Program-made: the position numbers and the translations under genes
The notes under the pieces: generated by a model
Databases searched by the model: none
What the model was told of the DNA's origin: nothing
The model's input: the letters and a program-made list of their open reading frames with translations, nothing else
Origin: Arthrobacter sp. Leaf141
GTDB lineage: Bacteria; Actinomycetota; Actinomycetes; Actinomycetales; Micrococcaceae
Length of the DNA stretch: 36,112 nt
NCBI RefSeq assembly: GCF_001424565.1
Contig: NZ_LMOL01000016.1
Coordinates: 1-36,112, forward strand
Direction of reading: 5' to 3'
Shown: positions 1 through 6,702 of the stretch, one piece after another
Layout: every line of letters starts with the position of its first letter
Position numbering within the stretch: the first letter of the stretch is position 1

Positions 1-328
1 AGCTTTGCAAACCCGCATCTCTCAGCAGAATCACGCTTCAACAGCAACCACCCCACCCAAAAACCGGCACGCAAACAAGCGAACCATATTCCAGGCCGTT
101 CAAAATGGGGGTTGGTCACCCGCGGTACCCAGCTTCTCGCTGTCTCCCTCGCGGCGACTTAGAAAACAATACACCCCACCGCCCCCCACAGCAAATCGAG
201 GTTCCAGGGGTGCTGACCCCAGTATTTCCGGGGCGGAACGGCCCATGAGGCATCCCAACCGGGCGCCGCCGCCGTTTCCCGGAGTTGTGGGCTGAAACAC
301 AACGGGAAGCGTACCGGGTTAAAGACGG
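1..328. other. Non-coding stretch at window start
   Basis: No convincing gene is seen. Open frames here are short, overlap each other on both strands, lack a good ribosome binding site and resemble no family I recognise. No tRNA cloverleaf, rRNA-like segment or direct repeat array was found. It lies beyond the terminator of the ribosomal protein operon and probably separates it from a gene outside the window. Confidence 0.5.
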
Positions 329-360
329 AAGGGCCGGCAACCATATGGTTGCCGGCCCTT
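329..360 (-). terminator. Palindromic terminator of the rpmB-rpmG-rpsN operon
   Basis: Two 16-base arms are exact reverse complements with no spacer (AAGGGCCGGCAACCAT and its complement), so an mRNA hairpin would have a very strong GC-rich stem closed by a tiny AU loop. It begins 29 bases after the rpsN stop. In the minus direction it is followed by a short pyrimidine-rich run (CCGTCTTT) rather than a long U tract. Because it is symmetrical it could also stop transcription arriving from the other side. Confidence 0.75.
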
Positions 361-389
361 CTCAAGCAGCTGGAATCAGCAGTGCTGGA

Positions 390-695
390 TTACCAGGAAG
401 ACTTGGTGATGCCCGGAAGCTCACCGCGGTGCGCCATGTCGCGGAAGCGAACACGGGAGATACCGAACTTCTGGAAGGTACCGCGGGGACGGCCGTCGAT
501 GATGTCGCGGTTACGCAGACGGATCGGGGACGCGTTGCGGGGCAGCTTCTGCAGGCCCAGGCGGGCTGCTTCGCGTGCTTCGTCGGTTGCGTTTGCATCA
601 ACCAGGGTCTTCTTAAGCTCGAGGCGCTTTGCAGCGTAACGCTCTACGATGACCTTGCGCTGCTCGTTGCGAGCAATCTTGGACTTCTTAGCCAT
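390..695 (-). CDS. rpsN: 30S ribosomal protein S14, zinc-independent form
   Basis: The 101-residue protein begins [14 protein letters not shown] and ends [11 protein letters not shown], as in the long bacterial S14 class. It has no cysteine, so it is the zinc-free (C-minus) form rather than the short zinc-ribbon form of about 61 residues. S14 binds 16S rRNA in the head of the small subunit. A GAGGAG ribosome binding site lies inside the end of rpmG, 8 bases before the ATG. It is the last gene of a three-gene operon, two bases after rpmG. In mycobacteria the equivalent zinc-free set is controlled by Zur. Whether this is a stress paralogue or the only S14 gene here cannot be seen from the window. 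Confidence 0.96.
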   Translation of the reverse strand: MAKKSKIARNEQRKVIVERYAAKRLELKKTLVDANATDEAREAARLGLQKLPRNASPIRLRNRDIIDGRPRGTFQKFGISRVRFRDMAHRGELPGITKSSW

Positions 696-697
696 GT

Positions 698-865
698 TTA
701 GCGCTCCTCACGGAATTCGACGTGCTGGCGGATCTTGGGGTCGTACTTCTTCAGGACCATACGGTCCGGATCGTTACGACGGTTCTTGCGGGTTACGTAG
801 GTGTAACCCGTGCCCGCAGTCGACTTGAGCTTGATGATCGGACGTACGTCCTTGTCTTTAGCCAC
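698..865 (-). CDS. rpmG: 50S ribosomal protein L33, zinc-independent form
   Basis: This 55-residue protein reads [20 protein letters not shown] and continues with the L33 core [14 protein letters not shown] and KKYDP. It lacks the CxxC pairs of zinc-binding L33, so it is the C-minus form. The start is a GTG that shares its first base with the last base of the upstream rpmB TAG stop (TAGTG), a one-base overlap suggesting translational coupling. L33 sits near the E site of the large subunit. The gene is too short to stand out in a length-filtered search, but sequence and position between rpmB and rpsN make it secure. Confidence 0.95.
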   Translation of the reverse strand: MAKDKDVRPIIKLKSTAGTGYTYVTRKNRRNDPDRMVLKKYDPKIRQHVEFREER

Positions 866-1101
866 TAGAGCTTCACCCCACGAGCGAGAATGGCGGCGAC
901 GACAACGTCGATGCCGCGAACGTCGATGGTCTTGATGCCCTTTGCAGAAACCTGCAGAGTGACATTACGGCGCAGGGACGGAACCCAGTAGCGCTTCTTC
1001 TGAATGTTCGGATCGAACCGACGCTTGTTGCGGCGGTGCGAGTGCGAAATGCTGTGCCCAAAGCCCGGCTCGGCTCCGGTCACTTGGCAGTGTGCTGCCA
1101 T
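865..1101 (-). CDS. rpmB: 50S ribosomal protein L28, zinc-independent form
   Basis: The 78-residue product begins [20 protein letters not shown], followed by [17 protein letters not shown], the L28 signature. It has a single cysteine (residue 5) instead of the paired CxxC motifs of zinc-binding L28, matching the zinc-free paralogues of mycobacteria. AGGAG at 1107-1111 sits 5 bases upstream of the ATG. It is the first gene of the operon, and its stop overlaps the rpmG start by one base. A 7-bp inverted repeat lies in the leader at 1127-1154. Ribosomal identity is certain; zinc control is inferred from the family and not proven by a clear Zur box. Confidence 0.96.
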   Translation of the reverse strand: MAAHCQVTGAEPGFGHSISHSHRRNKRRFDPNIQKKRYWVPSLRRNVTLQVSAKGIKTIDVRGIDVVVAAILARGVKL

Positions 1102-1426
1102 GACTTCTCCTCAAGAATTGAAAGTAATGATCCGCATATCTGCTGCTGGATCATGCTGCTAAGTGCGACCCAAATTGATTGAGGGCGAACGGTCAGTCAC
1201 GCAACTTGAGCCCCTAACTACCGGCCGCCCTGGAGAAATTACCGGACAACCGGAGCAATTGCGCACGCTCCGCGCACTTAGCGCCTACCAAGTCTACGAG
1301 TTCCGCCAATTAAAGACCAATCAGGCCGTCAAGGGTGTATAAGCAGGCAGCTTCCCGCGCAGGATCACAGCAAGGAAGTGCCGGTATTCACAGCAAAATG
1401 AAAGCTGTCGGGCTGATTCTGGATCC
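1102..1426. other. Divergent intergenic region
   Basis: This gap separates the minus-strand ribosomal protein operon from the plus-strand ferric-reductase operon and should hold both promoters. The clear element in it is an inverted repeat at 1127-1154. I see no tRNA, no small open frame with a ribosome binding site, and no DtxR-type box. A TATAAG at about 1339-1344 could be a -10 element for the plus-strand operon, but no well-spaced -35 was found. Confidence 0.5.
1127..1154 (-). promoter_or_regulatory. Inverted repeat in the rpmB leader
   Basis: ATGATCC and GGATCAT are perfect 7-base reverse complements separated by 14 bases, beginning about 16 bases upstream of the rpmB ribosome binding site. 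In mRNA this would form a small hairpin with a 14-base loop; as DNA it could be an operator. It does not match the usual Zur palindrome well. Function is unknown. Confidence 0.35.
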
Positions 1427-2884
1427 ATGACCATACAACTCCCCCAAGCGCAGGCCGGGCCAGCAACACGCGGTCCCGCAGCCCGTCCCGGCAGGGACGG
1501 CAACGGCTTCGCCGTACAGCACCGGCGCCGCCTGCTCCGCGCCGACCTTCTCACAGTGGTGGCATGGGCTTCCGTTGCGGCGGCTGTGGCCCTGTGGCTT
1601 TCCGACGGCGGTTTGGCAGCGGCCGCGACACCTGCCGGTGCCGTGACCGCTGCCGGGATCGTGGCCGGCCTGGTGGGCATGGACCTGGTCCTGTTGATGC
1701 TCCTGCTGGCAGCCAGGATTCCCCTGGTGGACCGGACCGTTGGCCATGACAGGGCGCTGGGGTTCCACCGGAAGCTGGGCAAACCTTCCCTCTACCTCCT
1801 GCTGGCACACGGGCTGCTGATCGCCGTGGGCTATGGGATGGCCGCGGGCCTGGACCCCGTCAGTGAGGCAATCGCCCTGTGGTCGCTGGTCCCGGACATG
1901 TGGCTTGCCTACATTTCCATGGTGCTCTTCGTAGCGGTGGTGGTGACGTCCCTGGTGGCGGTCCGTCGCCGGTTCCCCTACGAGTTCTGGTACGCCGTGC
2001 ATCTGCTGACCTACGCCGCAGTGGGTACGGCCATCCCGCATCAGTTCAGCGTTGGCGGGCTGTTCGCCGAGGGGACGTGGCAGCGCTGGTACTGGGCCGC
2101 GCTGTGCCTGGCCACCGGAGCCGCCCTGCTGTACTTCCGGGTTGTCCAGCCCATCGCCGCAACGAACCGGCACCGGCTCAGCGTGGTCCGGGTGGAACAG
2201 GCTGCTCCCGGCGTGGTGAACATTGTGATGAAGGGCCGCGCCCTGGACCGGCTGGCCGGCACCGGCGGCCGGTTCCTTATCTGGCGGTTCCTCGCCCAGG
2301 GAATGTGGTGGCATCCCCATCCCTTCAGTCTGTCGGCGGAACCGGTGGTCCTGGCAGCGGACGGGACAGGTACCTTGCGGATCACGGTCCGCAACCTCGG
2401 CAGCGGCTCGGGCGGGCTTGTCCGCCTGCGCACCGGAACCCGGGTGGCTGTTGCCGGACCCTACGGCCTGTTCGGAACCGCCGCGCGGACCAGGGACAAG
2501 GTGGTCTTGATGGGCGCAGGCATCGGCATCACCCCGCTGCGGGCCCTGCTGGAAAGCACCCCGTTCGCACCGGGCCAGGCCACGGTCCTGCTGCGCGGCC
2601 ACAGCGACCGGGAACTTTACCTCAGCCACGAGATCCTCGAACTTTGCCGGCTCCGCGGCGCCCGCCTGTTCCACCTGACCGGCCCTCGGGACAAGGGGCA
2701 ATCCGGCTGGCTCCCTGACGACGCAGTCCACAGTGGCTACTCCCTTACCTCCTATGTCCCGGACGCAGCCGACGCGGACATCTACATCTGCGGCCCGTCC
2801 GCATGGGCCGGGAACGTCATTGCGGACGCCACGGCAGCCGGTGTACCGGCCACCCAGATCCATCACGAAAGGTTCGACTGGTGA
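1427..2884 (+). CDS. Ferric-reductase/NOX-like transmembrane flavocytochrome
   Basis: The 485-residue protein has about six hydrophobic helices within residues 41-238. His114-x13-His128 and His192-x12-His205 reproduce the two bis-heme ligand pairs of the NADPH oxidase/ferric reductase superfamily. The C-terminal half is a ferredoxin-reductase-type module: an FAD motif HPHPFSLS at 296-303, a nucleotide-binding loop GAGIGITP at 363-370, ICGP at 454-457, and a typical HHERFDW end. It should carry electrons from cytoplasmic NAD(P)H through FAD and two b hemes across the membrane. Its stop overlaps the next gene's GTG by 4 bp, and the next two genes encode an exported FMN-binding protein and its flavin transferase, so the likely acceptor is that flavoprotein rather than iron itself. 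Confidence 0.9.
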   Translation: MTIQLPQAQAGPATRGPAARPGRDGNGFAVQHRRRLLRADLLTVVAWASVAAAVALWLSDGGLAAAATPAGAVTAAGIVAGLVGMDLVLLMLLLAARIPLVDRTVGHDRALGFHRKLGKPSLYLLLAHGLLIAVGYGMAAGLDPVSEAIALWSLVPDMWLAYISMVLFVAVVVTSLVAVRRRFPYEFWYAVHLLTYAAVGTAIPHQFSVGGLFAEGTWQRWYWAALCLATGAALLYFRVVQPIAATNRHRLSVVRVEQAAPGVVNIVMKGRALDRLAGTGGRFLIWRFLAQGMWWHPHPFSLSAEPVVLAADGTGTLRITVRNLGSGSGGLVRLRTGTRVAVAGPYGLFGTAARTRDKVVLMGAGIGITPLRALLESTPFAPGQATVLLRGHSDRELYLSHEILELCRLRGARLFHLTGPRDKGQSGWLPDDAVHSGYSLTSYVPDAADADIYICGPSAWAGNVIADATAAGVPATQIHHERFDW

Positions 2885-3360
2885 AAACACGGGGAACAGT
2901 TGCGGCAGCAGTCGCCTCGGCAGGGATCCTCCTGGCCGGCTGGCAGGCCGGCACCCAGGCCGGCGGCACCAGCATCATCACAGCAACAGGTACGACGGCG
3001 GAGGGATCGGGCGGTGCGTCCGGAACCAACGGTTCCGCCCCGCACAGCGCAACAACCAAGGGGACCACCAGCGGAACCACCGCCGCGGGTACTTTCACGG
3101 GAGCTGCCGTCCAGACCCGGTTCGGCTCCGTACAGGTGCAGATCACCGTCGCCGGCGGCACCATCACCGACGTCACGGCGCTCCACCTGACCGATGACGA
3201 CCGGAAGTCGATCCAGATCAGCAACCGGGCAGCACCGGTGCTCCGGAGCGAGGTCCTTGCGGCCCAGTCCGCCGACGTCCAGACGGTCAGCGGTGCCACC
3301 GTCACCAGCGGCGCCTACCTCACTTCACTCCAGGCAGCCATCGATGCAGCAAACCTCTGA
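2881..3360 (+). CDS. Exported FMN-binding domain protein with flavinylation motif
   Basis: GTG at 2881 overlaps the previous stop (GTGA) and gives 159 residues. Residues 1-28 form a signal peptide or membrane anchor (KTRG, then hydrophobic AAAVASAGILLAGW). A Gly/Ser/Thr-rich linker follows at about 29-75, then an FMN_bind domain. SGAT at 137-140 matches the motif to which ApbE attaches FMN covalently through the threonine, here Thr140. The apbE gene directly follows and overlaps by 17 bp, strongly supporting covalent flavinylation. Likely an extracytoplasmic one-domain electron carrier fed by the upstream flavocytochrome. A longer frame from 2803 exists but would sit inside the upstream gene and destroy the signal peptide. 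Confidence 0.88.
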   Translation: MKTRGTVAAAVASAGILLAGWQAGTQAGGTSIITATGTTAEGSGGASGTNGSAPHSATTKGTTSGTTAAGTFTGAAVQTRFGSVQVQITVAGGTITDVTALHLTDDDRKSIQISNRAAPVLRSEVLAAQSADVQTVSGATVTSGAYLTSLQAAIDAANL

Positions 3361-4159
3361 CCCCACCGAAGCCAGCGGCGCACCCCTGAAGATCCGCACC
3401 TTCACCAGCATGGGAACTGTCATCAGCCTCGCGCTGGTTCCCGACGGCCCGGCGGCAGGGCAGGCGGCGGACGACGAGCTTGCTGCCGCACTGGCCGTCG
3501 TCGAACGCCTTTTCCGGGACCTGGACGAAACGTTCAGCCTGTACCGGCCGGATTCCGAAGCGAGCCGGCTGGCCCGCGGTGAACTGACGCTGCCGCGTGC
3601 GTCGGACATCATGCGGGACCTGTATGCGGAGGCCCACGACTGGCGGCTGCGCACTGAAGGGGCGTTCAGCCCTGAGCGGCCTGACGGTGTGCTTGACCTC
3701 TCCGGGCTGGTGAAGGGCCACGCGATCCGTGAAGCCGGCACCTCCCTGCTGGCCCTGGGCCGCAGGAACTGGTGCCTGAATGCCGGCGGTGATGTACTGG
3801 CGGGCGGCTCCCCCGTCCCCGGCAGCGGCGAGCCGTGGCGGGCGGGAATTGTTGATCCCGGAAACCGCGGTTCCCTGGTCGCCGCCTATCCGCTGGCAGC
3901 AGCCGGCCGGCACCTGGCCCTGGCAACCTCTGGTTCAGCGGAGCGGGGCGACCACATCTGGCGCCAGCACGGCCGGCCGGCGGAGTTCAGCCAGGTGTCG
4001 GTTGCGGCGGCGGATATCGTCACGGCCGACATCCTGGCCACAGCAGTGGTGTCAGGCGGGACACCGATGCTGGACCGGGCAGCGGACGGCTGGGATGCCG
4101 CCATCCTGGCCGTACGGACTGACGGTTCGCTGGTGGCGACGCCTTCCTTCCGGCGCTAA
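3344..4159 (+). CDS. apbE: FAD:protein FMN transferase (ApbE family)
   Basis: ATG at 3344 gives 271 residues. ApbE landmarks are present: DLSGLVKGHA at 118-127 (usual form DLGGIAKGYA), NAGGDVLAGG at 146-155, ATSGSAERGDHI at 194-205, and the metal-binding TADILATA at 227-234. The family uses FAD as donor to attach FMN to Thr/Ser of target proteins. I see no signal peptide or lipobox, unusual for a family often exported as a lipoprotein, so it may act before target export or the N-terminus may be atypical. It overlaps the FMN-binding gene by 17 bp, and its stop overlaps the convergent SGNH hydrolase stop by 4 bp. An in-frame extension back to 3194 lies entirely within the previous gene and is rejected. 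Confidence 0.9.
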   Translation: MQQTSDPTEASGAPLKIRTFTSMGTVISLALVPDGPAAGQAADDELAAALAVVERLFRDLDETFSLYRPDSEASRLARGELTLPRASDIMRDLYAEAHDWRLRTEGAFSPERPDGVLDLSGLVKGHAIREAGTSLLALGRRNWCLNAGGDVLAGGSPVPGSGEPWRAGIVDPGNRGSLVAAYPLAAAGRHLALATSGSAERGDHIWRQHGRPAEFSQVSVAAADIVTADILATAVVSGGTPMLDRAADGWDAAILAVRTDGSLVATPSFRR

Positions 4160-4917
4160 AGCCGCGTCAGTGCCGGGTACTTGGGAGCCAGGCCATCGCC
4201 GGAGGACTTGCCCGTAACCCGGCGGACAACCCAGGGGCCGGCAAACTCGCGGACCCAGCGGGCGTTGGCGCGGAGGGCCTCTGCGCGGCTGAGTTCCGGA
4301 ACCGGAGTCATGGGCGGAACGTCGATGGAGTGTTCGTGCGCCAGGACGTCCAGCACCCGCTTGGCCATGTTTGCGTGGCCGGCGGCGGACATATGCATCC
4401 GGTCCGTGGCCCACATGCCCCAGTCGTAGTATTCGCTGAAACGCCAGTAGTCCACCAGCAGGGCGCCGTGGTCGCCGGCGATGCCGCGGACCAGCTCGTT
4501 GTAGATCGCGGTGCGGCCGCGCATGGTGCTGAACACCTTCGACCCCCGCGCGTCGAAGCCCGTGAAGAGCACCACGGTGGCGCCGGTGGCACGCAACCTG
4601 CGGATGCCGTCGTCGTACTCGCCCAGGAGGTCGTCGATGTCGATTTTGGGACGAAGGATGTCGTTCGCGCCTGCGTAGATGCTCACCAGCGTGGGTTGCA
4701 GCGCTACGGCGGCATCCACCTGCTCGGCCAGGATCTGCCGGAGTTTCCGCCCGCGGATGGCGAGGTTGGCGTAGCCGAAGCCGGGATCCGCGGCTCCCAA
4801 CTGCTCGGCCACGCGGTCGGCCCAGCCGCGGACCCCGTTGGGGCGCGTTGGGTCGTCGTCCCCCACTCCTTCAGTGAAGGAATCGCCAAGGGCCACAAAC
4901 CGGGAAGAGAATTCCAT
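4156..4917 (-). CDS. SGNH/GDSL-family hydrolase
   Basis: The 253-residue protein has the SGNH blocks: GDSFTEG at 11-17 with nucleophile Ser13, NLAIRG at 51-56, YAGAND at 81-86 with Asn85, and DRMH at 172-175 giving the Asp-x-x-His pair. These enzymes are esterases, lipases or carbohydrate deacetylases; the substrate cannot be read from sequence. No signal peptide is seen, so it should be cytoplasmic. ATG at 4917 is chosen because the SGNH fold starts immediately after it; 12 further in-frame residues upstream look unrelated. It follows the marR gene by 51 bp on the same strand and is probably cotranscribed. A paralogue lies at 5812-6642. Confidence 0.88.
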   Translation of the reverse strand: MEFSSRFVALGDSFTEGVGDDDPTRPNGVRGWADRVAEQLGAADPGFGYANLAIRGRKLRQILAEQVDAAVALQPTLVSIYAGANDILRPKIDIDDLLGEYDDGIRRLRATGATVVLFTGFDARGSKVFSTMRGRTAIYNELVRGIAGDHGALLVDYWRFSEYYDWGMWATDRMHMSAAGHANMAKRVLDVLAHEHSIDVPPMTPVPELSRAEALRANARWVREFAGPWVVRRVTGKSSGDGLAPKYPALTRL

Positions 4918-4968
4918 CCGGCCAGTTTGCCATCCGTTGCCGCGAGCAACCAACTGGCGGGGCCGGCA

Positions 4969-5448
4969 TCAGTTTTCGCGCAGGATCCAATGGTTGGCAT
5001 CCAGCCGGCCAACCACCTTCTCGCCGATCCGGGCCAGGTCCTGGACGTCCTGGTCCGACAACGCATCAAGGAACAGTTCCCGGACCGTTTCAACATGGCC
5101 GGGCGCCAGCCCAACGATGGTGGCCATCCCCTCGGCCGTGAGGTGGGCGGTGGTGACCCGGGCGTCGTGGGGATGCGGTCGGCGCTCCACCCAGCCCCGT
5201 TTCTGCAGCTTGGTCACCACATGGGACAGCCGGGACAGCGAGGCGCTGCTTCGTGCGGCGAGCTCGCTCATGGGCAGGAACCGCTCTTCCGTTTCGGAGA
5301 GCATGGCCAGGACCGTGTAGTCGAAGAGGGACAGCTTCCCGGCCGCGTGCAGCTTGGTGTCCAGGGCCGCCGGAAGCAGCGTGTTGATGCTTACCAGGGC
5401 CAGCCAGGCACGGCGTTCGTCGGCGCTCAGCCAGCGCGGTTCGGTCAT
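4969..5448 (-). CDS. MarR-family transcriptional regulator
   Basis: The 159-residue protein has the MarR layout: an N-terminal dimerisation helix, a winged helix-turn-helix at about 60-110 (LPMSELAARSSASLSRLSHVV), and the wing motif RRPHPHDARVTTAHLTAEG, corresponding to the conserved DxR(S/V) segment. MarR proteins are dimeric repressors whose binding is often relieved by small aromatic ligands or oxidation; no cysteine is present, arguing against an OhrR-type redox sensor. It is divergent from the yciI-like gene, with a 5-bp-arm inverted repeat between them, and lies upstream of an SGNH hydrolase gene on its own strand. Ligand and targets are unknown. Confidence 0.9.
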   Translation of the reverse strand: MTEPRWLSADERRAWLALVSINTLLPAALDTKLHAAGKLSLFDYTVLAMLSETEERFLPMSELAARSSASLSRLSHVVTKLQKRGWVERRPHPHDARVTTAHLTAEGMATIVGLAPGHVETVRELFLDALSDQDVQDLARIGEKVVGRLDANHWILREN

Positions 5449-5473
5449 GCGTCAATACTACGAGAAAGCCGTC

Positions 5474-5487
5474 GTTGATCCTTCAAC
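5474..5487. promoter_or_regulatory. Candidate MarR operator
   Basis: GTTGA-TCCT-TCAAC is an inverted repeat with 5-base arms in the 69-bp gap between divergent marR and yciI-like genes. TTGA/TCAA half-sites are common in MarR-family operators. Location suits repression of one or both genes. The arms are short, so chance occurrence is possible. Confidence 0.4.
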
Positions 5488-5517
5488 CAGGCCCGCTGCC
5501 CCCGGTAGGGTGGGCGT

Positions 5518-5805
5518 ATGTATGTTGTTTCCTTGACCTACCGCGTCCCGCAGGACATCGTCGATTTCCACAACGACGGCCACATGGCCTGGCTCCAGGA
5601 GGCCTTCGACAACGGCGTCTTCATCGCCGCCGGCCGCAAGGTGCCGCGGACGGGTGGGTTGCTGTTGTCGCAGGTGGACCGCGCCACCCTGGATGCCAGC
5701 CTGGCGCAGGACCCGTTCTATGCGAACGGTGTTGCCGAGTTCGACGTCGTCGAATTCCATGCCGGCCGGGTGGCGCCGGGGTTTGAAAACCTGCTGGACA
5801 GCTGA
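5518..5805 (+). CDS. YciI-like (YCII-related) protein
   Basis: This 95-residue ferredoxin-fold protein has the YCII-family features: an N-terminal strand YVVSLTY, then a His-rich conserved segment HNDGHMAWLQEAFDNGVFIAAG at about 19-40 (quoted residues HNDGHMAWLQ), and DPF at about 66-68 followed by VVEFHAG. The family may be hydrolytic or ligand-binding; no reaction is assigned here. ATG at 5518 is preceded by a GGTAGGGTGG purine-rich stretch. The gene is divergent from marR and only 6 bp from the convergent stop of the second SGNH hydrolase, so it is probably monocistronic and may be under MarR control. Confidence 0.85.
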   Translation: MYVVSLTYRVPQDIVDFHNDGHMAWLQEAFDNGVFIAAGRKVPRTGGLLLSQVDRATLDASLAQDPFYANGVAEFDVVEFHAGRVAPGFENLLDS

Positions 5806-5811
5806 GGCGCA

Positions 5812-6642
5812 TCAGGCGGCGGTTTTTTCGGCCAGCTTCCGCAGCCCGCCTTTGCGGGGCACCTTGACCGGTTCCGGCCAGCGCGCCGTGAGCGTGTCCC
5901 CCAGCGTGATCCCCCGGATCTTGCGGCCGAACAGCGGCAGGACCCAGTCGTTGATCCACCGCCGCTGATGGCGTTCCCATTCCCGCAGCCCGCGCCGCGC
6001 CGGCGCTTCCCAGTCCTTGGGCCGGATCTTGTGCGGCACCCCCAGCTGGTCCAGGACCTGCCCGGCCAGGTACCTGTGCCCGGCCTTTGACATGTGCAGC
6101 CGGTCCGCGTCCCACATCCGCCGGTCGTGGAACGCGTCCAGGCACCAGTAGTCCACCAGGACGGCGCCATGCTGCTCCGCAATCGCGCGGACGTGGCGGT
6201 TGTAGAGGGTGTTGCGCTTCTTCAGCGGTTCCAGCAGGGCCGAGACCTTGACGTCGAACCCGGTGAACAGCACCAGGACAGCCCCGGTGCCGGCCAGGCG
6301 GGCCACCAGCTGTTCGTAGTCGGCCATCAGCGCTGCCATGTCGGTTTTCAGGTCCAGGATGTCATTGCCGCCGGCGTACAGGGTGATCAGTGCCGGTTCC
6401 ATGGCCAGCGCCGGTTCCAGCTGCTCGGCCACGATGTGCCGCAGCCGCTTGCTGCGGATGGCCAGGTTCGCGTAGCGCCACCCGGGCTGGTCCTTGGCCA
6501 GTTTCTCGGCCACCCGGTCCGCCCAGCCGCGGACCCCGTTGGGCAGCCGGCCGTCGCGGTCGCCCACACCCTCGGTGAACGAATCGCCCAGGGCAACAAA
6601 CACGCGACGGCCACTTTGGGGCAGCAAGGGGGCAACAGGCAC
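5812..6642 (-). CDS. SGNH/GDSL-family hydrolase, paralogue
   Basis: The 276-residue protein closely resembles the product of 4156-4917. Shared blocks are LGDSFTEGVGD with Ser21, NGVRGWADRVAE, YANLAIR, AGGNDI with Asn93, VLFTGFD, LVDYW and DADRLHMS with Asp180 and His183. Start is GTG at 6642. Its C-terminal 60 residues are basic and Trp/Arg-rich and differ from the paralogue, suggesting a distinct partner or surface. No signal peptide is visible. The two copies probably arose by local duplication, with marR and yciI-like genes now between them. Substrate is unknown. Confidence 0.88.
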   Translation of the reverse strand: MPVAPLLPQSGRRVFVALGDSFTEGVGDRDGRLPNGVRGWADRVAEKLAKDQPGWRYANLAIRSKRLRHIVAEQLEPALAMEPALITLYAGGNDILDLKTDMAALMADYEQLVARLAGTGAVLVLFTGFDVKVSALLEPLKKRNTLYNRHVRAIAEQHGAVLVDYWCLDAFHDRRMWDADRLHMSKAGHRYLAGQVLDQLGVPHKIRPKDWEAPARRGLREWERHQRRWINDWVLPLFGRKIRGITLGDTLTARWPEPVKVPRKGGLRKLAEKTAA

Positions 6643-6649
6643 CAGCCCA

Positions 6650-6674
6650 CGCTAACCGGCCAAAGCGGCCAGCG
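6650..6674 (-). terminator. Possible terminator of the siderophore operon
   Basis: CGCT-AACC-GGCC-AAAGC-GGCC-AGCG can fold as a GC-rich hairpin with a bulge, about 30 bases after the last gene of the iron operon. There is no U tract, so this is a weak call; it also sits just upstream of the next minus-strand gene. Confidence 0.3.
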
Positions 6675-6702
6675 GACGACGGCGGCATGAACAGGAAGGT
6701 GC

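Noticed and set aside
1115..1135. Zur box upstream of rpmB
   Set aside because: TTGAAAGTAATGATCC contains partial half-site resemblance only and no good palindrome, so not called.
1388..2890. Long open reading frame on the minus strand opposite the flavocytochrome
   Set aside because: High-GC codon bias leaves few stops on the opposite strand; the plus-strand protein has clear heme, FAD and NAD motifs and this frame has none.
4330..5478. Plus-strand frame of 382 residues opposite the SGNH hydrolase and MarR genes
   Set aside because: No family features and an unusual Gly/His/Val/Gln composition; both minus-strand genes are convincing.
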